Source: Bacillus multifaciens
GTDB taxonomy: Bacteria; Bacillota; Bacilli; Bacillales; Bacillaceae_G
Direction: 5' to 3'
NCBI RefSeq assembly: GCF_030756675.1
Contig: NZ_JAVBXD010000042.1
Coordinates: 1 to 35,933 of the forward strand
Length of the DNA: 35,933 nt
Below the pieces are notes generated by a model. The model saw only the letters and a program-made list of their open reading frames with translations. It did no database searches and had not been told where the DNA came from. The stretch's first letter is position 1, and each line of letters begins with the position of its first letter. This document shows positions 1 through 7,646 of this stretch, one piece after another. Both the position numbers and the translations under genes were made by a program.

Positions 1-50
1 ACACTTTAAAGCGGTCAGTGCCTTTTCCTGCCACATGCGAAGTGAAAACA

Positions 51-82
51 AAGGGAGAAAGCGAGTGGAAGCTCCTTTTTTT
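51..82 (+). terminator. Possible rightward terminator of a gene left of the window
   Basis: A 7-bp stem (AAGGGAG at 51-57 pairing with CTCCTTT at 72-78, one G-T pair) is followed by a run of T. No gene lies upstream inside the window, so the parent gene would be outside it. The stem is short and the call is weak. Confidence 0.3.
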
Positions 83-311
83 CTGCATAGCAGCAATCTA
101 TATGTCGGAAAATCAAAATGAATTTATATATATAAATACAAATAAAAAAACTCTTTTAAGGGAACGAGAGCATCTGGCCGTGCATAGAAACGTTCAGAAC
201 CTATTTCTTCCACATACAAAGTTTAAAACAAAAAAGTAAGCAACTGCAGATCAAGGTGTATTCTGCATATCAGCGAATTACATGTTGATAATTCAACATG
301 TATATAGTAAA

Positions 312-390
312 CGAAAACATCCATGGTAATAACATTACGTATTGCGTATAAACGAGTTAACAGAGATCGTTATAACTATAAGAAAACGAA
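312..390 (+). repeat. Dispersed repeat, copy A
   Basis: This copy aligns by eye with 7320-7417. Shared blocks are ACGAAA(A/G)CATC, GGTA(A/G)TAA, GTTAACAG and the 17-base string AACTATAAGAAAACGAA (374-390; 7401-7417). The copies differ by short gaps, mainly about 14 bases between GTTAACAG and the 17-mer. In both places a stem-loop follows directly. The B. cereus group is known for families of short dispersed repeats (bcr elements); which family this belongs to, if any, cannot be decided by reading. Confidence 0.55.
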
Positions 391-400
391 TAGAAATTAA

Positions 401-427
401 AAAATGCCAAAAAATCGGCATTTTCTT
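401..427. terminator. Stem-loop, bidirectional terminator candidate
   Basis: AAAATGCC and GGCATTTT form an 8-bp stem with T-rich flanks in both directions. On the minus strand it follows the hairpin at 455-481 behind the RND gene, so it may back up termination of that gene. Confidence 0.5.
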
Positions 428-454
428 TGACATAATTTTTTTCAACAAAGTGAA

Positions 455-481
455 GGGAATGGAAAAAAGTTTTCCATTCCC
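455..481 (-). terminator. Hairpin behind the RND efflux gene
   Basis: A perfect 12-bp stem (GGGAATGGAAAA at 455-466 against 470-481) with a 3-base loop lies 9 bases past the stop codon at 490. The T run is partly inside the stem, so it may act as a terminator or as an mRNA 3' stabiliser. Confidence 0.6.
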
Positions 482-489
482 CTATTTCT

Positions 490-3400
490 TTACACTGTCT
501 CTTCTACCTTCAAAACCGCCTTTTTCTTTGTGAATTTCCTCTTTATTATATCCATCACATAATAAGCAGTCGGTACAATAATTAACGTTAAGAGCGTAGA
601 TGTTAATAAACCAGAAATAACCACAATGGCAAGGGATCGAGAGATGAGTCCTCCATCAGTAGACAACGCTAGCGGCATGAGTGCCCCAATTGTAGCAAGG
701 GCCGTCATTAAAATCGGACGGAGCCTTGTTGCCCCTGCTTCTAATACAGCTTCCTTTATAGTCATTCCTTGCTTTTCATTTTGCATAACGCGATCCATCA
801 ACACGATGGCATTCGTAACAACAATTCCAATCAACATAAGGAACCCAACAAGCGCAGGCATACCTAAAGGTTCGTTAGTCATATATAATCCAAGCAAACC
901 ACCTGTAAAAAGGAATGGTAGGGAAAATAAGATCGCAAATGGAGCCATTACATTTCCAAATGTCACTAGCATAACCATGAAGACAAGAACAACCGCGATT
1001 CCCATAGCAACAATCATATTTTGAAAGCCTTCATTCATAGCTTGTGACTGTCCTTCCGAGCGGTATTTTACTCCTTTTGGTAAATCTAGATCCTTTAAAC
1101 GTTTGTCTACCTCTGCTTGAACACCGGAAACGTTATCTGTCGTAAATCTTGCGCTTACTTGTACATACTCTTGTTGATTCAAACGGTACAACGCAGTCGG
1201 TCCAGGCTCCTCAGAAAGTGTCGCTACATCCGATAACTTTACCTGCTGACCAAGGGGGCTCGTAATCTGTTGACTTGTAATACTTTCAATAGACGTAAGG
1301 TTATCACTTTTTAAGCCTACATTCACAGAAGTTGTTTTTCCATCTAACTGTACTGCCGTGATATTTTCACCAGAGATAATCCCCCTCACAAAAGCGGCAA
1401 TCATCATCGGATTCAGACCTTTTTCTGCAGCTTTTTCTTCATTAATTGCTAGATTAAGTTGCGGTTTTACTGCGGATAAGTTTGTTTTCACATTGGACAA
1501 ACCTTTTATATCCTTTATCTTCTCCACAATTTTATCGCTAGCATTTTCCAAATCTGTAGCATTTCCACCTTCCACGATAAGAGCAAATTGTCCTCCTCCT
1601 CCTGTTATACCGATTGGTGTCAAAGCTGTTTCAATACCCGTCCCCAAATTTTTCATCTTTTCTTTAACATCTTTTTCAAAAGTTGTTACTTCTTCTTTCG
1701 GCATGTTATCCTTCAGGTCAATAGATAAACGAACCCTTTCTCCTGAAACGATTGTTTGATAACTTTTTATACTCACTTGTTTACTAAGAATACTTTCCAT
1801 ATCCTTCGCCACACTGTTCGCTTTATCAAGTGAAGTTCCAACAGGCAAGTCTGTTGTTAAATTGTATGAGACCGCCTTTTCTTCAGGTAGAAAGTTTTTT
1901 GGAATCATTGGCACAAGTACTAAAGATGAAGAAAATACAACGAAAGCCAAAATAAGTGTTATCACCTTTTTCTGCATCGCCCAGCTCAGCATACGTTGGT
2001 ATGTTCTCTGTAACATTGTTTCTTGTGGTTCCTTATGTTTCAAACGTAATAAGAACAATTTAGCAAGAAGTGGTACAACTGTTAATGAAACAAGTAACGA
2101 GAATGCAAGTGCCACAATAACGGTAATTCCAAAAGGTGCGAAGAACTTCCCAATAATTCCTGGTACGAACGAAAGCGGACCAAATACCGCCATAGTTGTG
2201 ATTGTTGAAGATGTAACTGCGCCGCCAACTTCTTTAGCAGCCGTAAGAACCATGCTTTCATCACGCTGTTTACTATTTAACGTTCTTCGGTAAATGTTTT
2301 CAATCACTACGATAGAATCATCAATTACCCGACCAACTGCCACCGCAATACCTGCCAGCGTCATCATATTCAAACTGTATTGTAAATACTTCATTGTAAT
2401 CATAGCTGCTAACACAGAGAGTGGAATCGATAATACCGCCACAATCGTAGCTCTCACATTACGCAAAAATACAAATGTTACGATGACAGCAAATAACGTT
2501 CCAAGCAACACTTCCTTAAGCATGCTGTTAACCGATTTTTCCACCTGTTTCGAACTATCATACAGCTTAGTCAATTTATATCCATCTGGTAGTTGTAAAT
2601 CGGATAACTTTTGATTCATTTGCTTTACAACCTCAACCGCGTTCGCTCCTGGCTTCGCTTTAACTGATACAAGAACAGCAGGTGTATCCTTCAATCTCGT
2701 ATATATCGTTTCTGTCTTACTTCCATACTCAACATTTGCCACATCTGATAGCTTTACTGTTTGTACTTCTGCAAGACCTGGCACCATCATTTCCACATTT
2801 TTCACGTCAGTAAGTGATTTCAGTTTGAAGTCTGCTTGAACATTTAACGTTTTTTCATTTAAATTGACCTGCCCCGCTGGAAAAGAAAAATTGTGGGCTA
2901 AAAGTGCCTGCTTCACTACTTCATAAGTAATATTTTTTTCTTTCATTTTTTCAGCATCAAGTTTAATAGATAACTGTTTTTCCGTTTCACCGGAAATATC
3001 CACCTTACCTATATTTTCAACAGTAGATAAGGTCGTTTTAATTCGTTCGTTCACATATTGCGAAATATCAGCTTGCTTAGCATTATCTGAAGAAATGGCA
3101 AAAGTAAGTACTGGCATCTGTGAAGGACTATCTTTTATAATGACAGGTTTCCCTGCCCCATCCGGTAATTTTAGAGACGCAACGGCACTTGTTACATCTT
3201 TCTCTGCCTCATCCATTTTCCGATCCATATCAAATCCTAAAATAGCAACTACGCTGTTGCTGTGGGATTCAATATATAAATTATCGAGTTTTTGGATATT
3301 AGAGAGTGCAGTTTCTAACGGTTTCCCTATATCTTCTAACCCTTGATCTGGTGTGGCACCCATATAAGGAACCTGTATGATTACATATGGAATATCAACA

Positions 3401-3519
3401 TTTGGCATCTGCTCCATTTTCATCGTTTTAATAGAGTATATTCCCCCAACAACGATAAAAATCATTGCAAGAAAAACGACACCTACATTTTTTAAGGAAA
3501 AGCGAATCCAAGATCCCAT
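490..3519 (-). CDS. RND-family efflux transporter permease (SwrC/AcrB-like)
   Basis: This is a proton-driven exporter of the resistance-nodulation-division superfamily, 1009 residues and close to the usual length. It has the usual plan: a first helix (about residues 12-32), a large extracytoplasmic loop beginning MEQMPNVDIP, a helix cluster with the RND signature GRVIDDSIVVIEN (acidic pair at residues 400-401, the expected proton-relay position), then a second half repeating the pattern and ending in a Lys-rich tail. Among Gram-positives it most resembles SwrC/YerP, which in B. subtilis exports surfactin; the substrate here is unknown. The frame is open to 3633, but the extra N-terminus is encoded by the repeat element upstream. 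The chosen ATG at 3519 follows GGGGGA by 6 bases. No periplasmic-adaptor gene adjoins it. Confidence 0.9.
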   Translation of the reverse strand: MGSWIRFSLKNVGVVFLAMIFIVVGGIYSIKTMKMEQMPNVDIPYVIIQVPYMGATPDQGLEDIGKPLETALSNIQKLDNLYIESHSNSVVAILGFDMDRKMDEAEKDVTSAVASLKLPDGAGKPVIIKDSPSQMPVLTFAISSDNAKQADISQYVNERIKTTLSTVENIGKVDISGETEKQLSIKLDAEKMKEKNITYEVVKQALLAHNFSFPAGQVNLNEKTLNVQADFKLKSLTDVKNVEMMVPGLAEVQTVKLSDVANVEYGSKTETIYTRLKDTPAVLVSVKAKPGANAVEVVKQMNQKLSDLQLPDGYKLTKLYDSSKQVEKSVNSMLKEVLLGTLFAVIVTFVFLRNVRATIVAVLSIPLSVLAAMITMKYLQYSLNMMTLAGIAVAVGRVIDDSIVVIENIYRRTLNSKQRDESMVLTAAKEVGGAVTSSTITTMAVFGPLSFVPGIIGKFFAPFGITVIVALAFSLLVSLTVVPLLAKLFLLRLKHKEPQETMLQRTYQRMLSWAMQKKVITLILAFVVFSSSLVLVPMIPKNFLPEEKAVSYNLTTDLPVGTSLDKANSVAKDMESILSKQVSIKSYQTIVSGERVRLSIDLKDNMPKEEVTTFEKDVKEKMKNLGTGIETALTPIGITGGGGQFALIVEGGNATDLENASDKIVEKIKDIKGLSNVKTNLSAVKPQLNLAINEEKAAEKGLNPMMIAAFVRGIISGENITAVQLDGKTTSVNVGLKSDNLTSIESITSQQITSPLGQQVKLSDVATLSEEPGPTALYRLNQQEYVQVSARFTTDNVSGVQAEVDKRLKDLDLPKGVKYRSEGQSQAMNEGFQNMIVAMGIAVVLVFMVMLVTFGNVMAPFAILFSLPFLFTGGLLGLYMTNEPLGMPALVGFLMLIGIVVTNAIVLMDRVMQNEKQGMTIKEAVLEAGATRLRPILMTALATIGALMPLALSTDGGLISRSLAIVVISGLLTSTLLTLIIVPTAYYVMDIIKRKFTKKKAVLKVEETV

Positions 3520-3543
3520 CTCCATTCCCCCTGTTCCCTCGTG

Positions 3544-3747
3544 TTTATTTATCCCGCTATTCGTGGGCAGTAATACTCCCACCTCAAAAATCAGCAAAAG
3601 CATTGTCCAGCTCCAGCGGCTAAAATCTCCCACCTAACTTCTTAAGAAGTTAGGTGGGAGATACACTGCCCGTAAAAGCCCGATTGGTGAGGGCTAATAA
3701 TCAGTGGGGGATGAAGAAAACCCCCACTGATTAAAGTTTCACTTTAT
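3544..3747. repeat. Multi-hairpin element flanked by TTTAT (bcr/MITE or structured RNA candidate)
   Basis: About 200 bp of dense secondary structure. It has a perfect 38-bp palindrome (3625-3662), a 5-bp stem AGCCC/GGGCT (3677-3695), a 12-bp stem (3699-3710 with 3721-3732), and a long-range pair GGGCAGT (3565-3571) with ACTGCCC (3665-3671) that would close the palindrome into a larger domain. CTCCCACCT occurs both at 3576-3584 and inside the palindrome. TTTAT occurs near both ends (about 3544-3551 and 3743-3747). In the B. cereus group, short mobile repeats such as bcr1 are associated with TTTAT; a remnant of an IS605/TnpB-type element end is another reading. It lies immediately upstream of the RND start codon. 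Confidence 0.55.
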
Positions 3748-4107
3748 CAAACGAAACGCCCTGACTGATATAATCTCATATAAGATGCAGCCTTCTCCCC
3801 TGATTTTAAACCATACAAATAAACAAATTTTTAGCAGGCTTTCTTAATATACGAACCTCATATTTAAGTTTCTATTTTTACTACGACTACCACGAAAATG
3901 TACAGATATAGAATATAAACTAATCTATTTTTAATATTTATATATTTCTGATTTTTAAAAACAGATTCATTCTCCGTCTTTACTAAATAACTTCCTATCA
4001 TTATTAGAAAAGATTATAGCTTTCATACATTTTTTTAATAACTATCGTCAGTTCCTCCCCTCTTGTCCTCCTTTTTAAATTGTAAATTTTATCCTGTAAA
4101 TGTCAAC
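3748..4107. other. AT-rich intergenic stretch
   Basis: No coding frame, RNA gene or convincing terminator is visible. This was continuous with 5983-6220 before the insertion sequence entered. Confidence 0.5.
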
Positions 4108-4115
4108 CTAAATAT
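4108..4115. repeat. Target-site duplication, left copy
   Basis: CTAAATAT directly abuts the left inverted repeat and is repeated exactly at 5975-5982. An 8-bp duplication is characteristic of the ISL3 family. Confidence 0.92.
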
Positions 4116-5974
4116 GGTTCTTTCCAAGGTTGGTTGAAATTCCAACAATTTGTCCATACTATTCCTATTATTTAAGTGAGGGATGGTACTGTAAAATGAA
4201 TGATGTGGTGAAATTATTAGATGAAAACCTTAGATATATCTCACACGAAATTATAGAAGACACGCTATTTATTCGGGTTGCCTCGGAGAAGCTGTCATTA
4301 ACATGTCCTTCCTGTAGTATAGTTTCGACCAAAGTTCATTCTCGATATGAAAGAACATTTCATGATTTGCCTATTCAAGGGAAGAAGGTTGTATATGTGA
4401 TCAATAACCGCAAAATGTTCTGTCATAATGCGCAATGCCATCGCAAAACATTTGCTGAACAATTCTTATTTTTACCCTATAAAGCGAAAAAATCCACTCG
4501 CTTGGAACAAGAGATCATGAAAATCGCCCAAAATGTTAGTTCGCTTGTAGCTGAAAAAATATTGAACCGTGGCATTGCGAAGGTTGGAAAAAGCACCATT
4601 TGCAATCTACTAAAAAAAAACAATCGAAATTGATAAAGCTCATGTGAAAAGAGTCTGTATCGATGATTTTGCTTTAAAAAAGAGACATACGTATGGCACG
4701 ATTATGATTGATTTAGATACACATCAAGTGGTTGACTTAATTCGTTCTAGAGACAGCGAAGAGGTGACAAGTTGGCTAAAAACTTTTCCGAATTTGGAGA
4801 TTGTTTCTAGAGATGGTTCTATCACGTATGCTCATTCCATTGCAGGGGCTCATCCGAACGCTATTCAAATAAGCGACCGCTTCCACTTGCTTCAAAATCT
4901 GACAAAGTATTGTACAGAATTTTTCAAGTCCATCATAAAAACGAACGTCAAAATCCCAGTGACACCCTCAAAGAAAGCATCTCTTATGAACGCGAATAAT
5001 TTAAACATACCATTCACAAAAAAAGTCAAAATAGCGAATGGCTTAATGGATACTGGTTATACGTTTCACCAAATAGTGAAAGCTTTACAGATGGATATCA
5101 GAACAGTGAAAAAGGTTTTATCCATGAGCTTAAGCGAACAAGAAGAATATCTGATGAGCACAATGAAAATATCTCATGAACACAAAAAGCTGCAGAAAGA
5201 AAAACAGATATGTGAAGCACGGCAGCTGTATAAACAAGGAAACTCCAAGCGAAGTATCGCACGTCAACTCGGATTAGATCGCAGAACCATCTCTAAATAT
5301 TTGAATCCAGAAACAACAGGAATGCATGCAAGCTTAGGACAAACGAGAACAAGCATGCTAGATCCCTATGCAGAAGAAATAAAACAGTACGTAACCAATA
5401 GGTATACATCTGTTCAGATTGGTGCCATTCTTCGAAAGAAAGGATACAAAGGTTCTGCCTCTACTGTGCGCCGTTATATTTCCAAACTGAAAAAATCTTT
5501 ATTTGAAGACCCTCAATTGTTACATGATATGGAGTTTGAATTCGTGAAACGAAAAGAGATTATCGCTCTTTTGTTCTGTTCGGAGAAAACAAAAATTAAA
5601 TTATCTGAAGAACAAATAAAAGAAATTTACAAGTTGCATCCGAAAATCGAATCCGTCATAAACTTGGTGAATGACTTTAGGGACATCCTGAAACAAAAAA
5701 GAAACGATGTACTGCAGGTCTGGATTGAACGAGCAACTGCGCTGAATATTCAACCGCTCAACAGCTTTATCAATGGAATAGAAAGAGACTTGACAGCTGT
5801 GAAAAATGGTATCGCTTATGAATATAACAATGGTCTAGCCGAAGGGAAAATCAATAAATTAAAGTTGGTGAAACGCACCATGTATGGCCGTTGTCTGTTT
5901 GATTTGTTAAGAAACAAAATTTTATTACTTGAATATGAGAAAGGGGGTCTTTTCAACTAACTTTGGAAAGAACC
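4116..5974 (+). mobile_element. ISL3-family insertion sequence, complete
   Basis: An element of 1859 bp bounded by 24-bp inverted repeats with two mismatches: the left end begins GGTTCTTTCCAAGGTTGG (4116-4139) and the right end is the complement of GGTTCTTTCCAAAGTTAG... (5951-5974). Both ends are flanked by the same 8 bp, CTAAATAT, so it moved here by simple transposition and has not since recombined. It carries one transposase gene split by a frameshift, with the stop codon inside the right repeat. Well-preserved ends suggest a fairly recent arrival. It sits in an intergenic region between the RND gene and the CarD gene and disrupts no recognisable gene. Confidence 0.93.
4196..5960 (+). pseudogene. 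ISL3-family transposase, frameshifted at an A9 run
   Basis: Two frames make one transposase. The first (start ATG 4196 behind GAGGGATGG) has the N-terminal zinc finger typical of ISL3 transposases (CPSC about residues 37-40 and a later CHNAQC) and runs out at 4633. The second continues from about 4622 with the catalytic domain: Asp in CIDDFALKK, Asp in SDRFHLLQNL and Glu in LAEGKINKLK are the likely DDE triad. Between the zinc finger and the DDE Glu there are HTH-like segments (for example KRSIARQLGLDRRTISKYL). The switch lies at nine A residues (4612-4620); eight would restore one frame of about 587 codons. It may be inactive, or it may be rescued by slippage on the A tract. Confidence 0.88.
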
Positions 5975-5982
5975 CTAAATAT
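5975..5982. repeat. Target-site duplication, right copy
   Basis: CTAAATAT, identical to 4108-4115, directly follows the right inverted repeat of the ISL3 element. Confidence 0.92.
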
Positions 5983-6226
5983 GTACACTTCTGATCGTTT
6001 AAGAATGTGCAAAATTATTCTTTCTCTTCGCTAAAGTTAGCTAATTTTGTATCCTGGAAAACTTCATCCTAGGCTTTAAAGTTAATGTTGGTCGTTAATC
6101 ATTGTACTACGTTTTTCATAACGTATATCAATTTCATAATTCGTTAGGTTTACCAGTGTTTCTACGAATGTATGTAGCAGTAATTTTCTTTCATCAAAAA
6201 AAACAAATAAAATCAAACTAAATTTA

Positions 6227-6256
6227 TTGACTCTTATAATTATTTTGTGGTATTAT
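6227..6256 (+). promoter_or_regulatory. Sigma-A-type promoter of the CarD gene
   Basis: TTGACT (6227-6232) and TATTAT (6251-6256) are separated by 18 bp, about 70 bp upstream of the coding start. It lies beyond the IS, so the insertion did not separate it from its gene. The left flank (5983-6226) shows nothing else. Confidence 0.6.
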
Positions 6257-6324
6257 ATTAAATTTTACTTATTACCTTATATGTGATAGAATTAAGAAGG
6301 TTACCATATATGGAGGTGGATTAT

Positions 6325-6801
6325 TTGTTTCAAATTGGCGATAAAATTGTTTATCCAATGCATGGAGCAGGTATCATTGAAGGCATAGAAGAAAAAGAAA
6401 TTCTAGGAGAAAAACAAAAATATTTTGTAATAAGAATACCCATTAGTAATATGGAAGTAATGATCCCCATGAAAAAAATGATCCAATCACGCATACGACT
6501 AATTGCCGATATACTCACATTAGAAAATGTACTACTGATTTTTCAATACGGCGAATCAGATGACTCACTCTCATGGAAGCAAAGATATACTCAAAACATG
6601 GAAAAAATGAAGACGGGTGAAATCCTAGAAGGCGCTGAAGTAGTACGTGACTTAATACGCAGGAATAAAGTAAGGGCTCTTAATACAAGTGAAAAGCAAA
6701 TGTTAGACAACGCACAAAAAATTTTAATTAGTGAATTGAGTTTAATTAAAGGAATTACTGAAAATCAGGCAATTGAGTTATTAAATACGAAAGTCGGCTA
6801 G
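6325..6801 (+). CDS. CarD-family transcription regulator (YdeB-like)
   Basis: CarD/CdnL proteins bind the RNA polymerase beta subunit through an N-terminal Tudor-like domain and modulate open-complex formation. The 158-residue product begins FQIGDKIVYPMHGAG, the family's hallmark, followed by the beta-rich RNAP-interaction domain (about residues 2-60). An alpha-helical C-terminal half ends in a conserved stretch, LIKGITENQ. It is very like B. subtilis YdeB in length and sequence as I recall it. The frame is open from 6283, but TTG at 6325 is preferred because GGAGGTGG lies just upstream and the family begins at this Phe-Gln-Ile. It is single-gene, with its own promoter and terminator. Confidence 0.88.
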   Translation: MFQIGDKIVYPMHGAGIIEGIEEKEILGEKQKYFVIRIPISNMEVMIPMKKMIQSRIRLIADILTLENVLLIFQYGESDDSLSWKQRYTQNMEKMKTGEILEGAEVVRDLIRRNKVRALNTSEKQMLDNAQKILISELSLIKGITENQAIELLNTKVG

Positions 6802-6864
6802 GTAAAGAACTTCTTTCAAAACCATTTTGAACTGGATTTATAATTATATAAGATACCTAAAACG

Positions 6865-6897
6865 ACAAAATAGCCTAACATCTATTTTGTTTTTTTT
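6865..6897 (+). terminator. Terminator of the CarD gene
   Basis: A 9-bp stem, ACAAAATAG (6865-6873) with CTATTTTGT (6882-6890), runs into a tract of T. It is a typical rho-independent terminator 64 bp after the stop codon. Confidence 0.85.
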
Positions 6898-7039
6898 GCT
6901 TTATGAATCTAAATATGCTATGATTAAAATTACGATTTGATTATAGGAACATTACCTTCTAAAAAAAATTCTTTTTCCTCTAAATGAATTATTCTCACCA
7001 CTTTTTATTCCCATACTTCTAAGTATACGATGAGGTTCA

Positions 7040-7233
7040 TTTATCCAATCATTGTTTTTGGATATCCCGATTCATACTGGCGCGGTCATCGGAGCCGTAA
7101 GGACGAAAGAGAGGTAGGGCTTTCGTTGTTTTGAGGTTTCAAAAACGATAATGAACATTTACTGTTCTTATCTTCCGTTTTAACGTAAAAACGATAACAA
7201 ATTTAAATATATGCTTATATTTGCTTGGTTTAT
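7040..7233. other. Structured non-coding stretch flanked by TTTAT
   Basis: This unexplained segment is more GC-rich than its surroundings around 7078-7126. Stem ACGAAAG/CTTTCGT (7103-7109, 7120-7126) has a purine-rich loop. A nested hairpin joins AAAACGATAA, GAACA, TGTTC, TTAT and CGTTTT (7142-7181). AAAACGATAA occurs twice (7142-7151 and 7187-7196). TTTAT is found at both ends (7040-7044, 7229-7233). It has no convincing reading frame. It could be a B. cereus-group bcr-type repeat or a small RNA. Sequence around it (6898-7039 and 7234-7319) shows no gene. Confidence 0.45.
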
Positions 7234-7319
7234 ATAAATAAGAGACACACCTTTAAGTTGTTTATATAAAAACAACCAGGACAGTACAATGGTTTAAAAG
7301 TGAAAAAGGATTTGAATGC

Positions 7320-7417
7320 ACGAAAGCATCAAACGGTAGTAATGTTAACAACAAATTGCATGCAACAAGTTAACAGCAACCCAATCAAAGAATGTTGTAA
7401 AACTATAAGAAAACGAA
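7320..7417 (+). repeat. Dispersed repeat, copy B
   Basis: Homologous by eye to 312-390, with the exact shared 17-mer AACTATAAGAAAACGAA at 7401-7417. It runs straight into the stem-loop that closes the vWA/tubulin operon on the other strand. That is the same arrangement as copy A, which precedes the stem-loops behind the RND gene. Confidence 0.55.
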
Positions 7418-7448
7418 AAGAACATGCAGGTAAACCTGCATGTTCTTT
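7417..7448. terminator. Terminator of the vWA/tubulin-like operon
   Basis: A perfect 14-bp stem (7417-7430 with 7435-7448) with a TAAA loop. On the minus strand it is followed by a T-rich stretch and begins right after the stop codon of the 46-codon gene, which marks the operon's end. Confidence 0.8.
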
Positions 7449-7449
7449 A

Positions 7450-7590
7450 TTATTCATCTACAGTCTCATTTTCATCTTTACTAATACTGTCATCAATAGA
7501 TTGAGTATCTTTATTCTCCATAAAAACCATTGCATGATAAATTTCTGCATACAATCCAAACACTTGGTACACACTTCCAAGAAACGGCAT
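7450..7590 (-). CDS. 46-residue protein, third gene of the vWA/tubulin-like operon
   Basis: This short frame is not recognised as a known family. It starts at ATG 7590 behind AGAGGGA (spacing about 7), 56 bp after the tubulin-like gene stops, and ends one base before the operon terminator, so it is very probably translated. The N-terminal half is hydrophobic/aromatic (MPFLGSVYQVFGLYAEIYHA) and could form an amphipathic or membrane-touching helix. The last 20 residues are strongly acidic (for example DDSISKDENETVDE). This resembles small partner or regulator peptides of cytoskeletal proteins (MciZ of FtsZ is 40 residues), but no sequence similarity is claimed. Its role is inferred only from position. 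Confidence 0.65.
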   Translation of the reverse strand: MPFLGSVYQVFGLYAEIYHAMVFMENKDTQSIDDSISKDENETVDE

Positions 7591-7646
7591 GAGAATCCCT
7601 CTTTTCAAAATAATTCATTCCAAAATTAAGGATTCCCAATCTTTTA

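Larger units (their letters stand above)
1..489. other. Intergenic stretch without a credible gene
   Basis: No reading frame here has a ribosome binding site together with protein-like composition. The stretch holds a possible terminator near 51-82, a dispersed repeat at 312-390, and two stem-loops (401-427 and 455-481) that lie behind the efflux gene. Confidence 0.6.

Noticed and set aside
18-239. 73-codon plus-strand gene at the window start
   Set aside because: It covers a terminator-like hairpin and lacks a ribosome site; the composition is not protein-like.
3520-3633. N-terminal extension of the RND pump
   Set aside because: The extra 38 codons read through the structured element, and the proper ribosome site is directly before ATG 3519.
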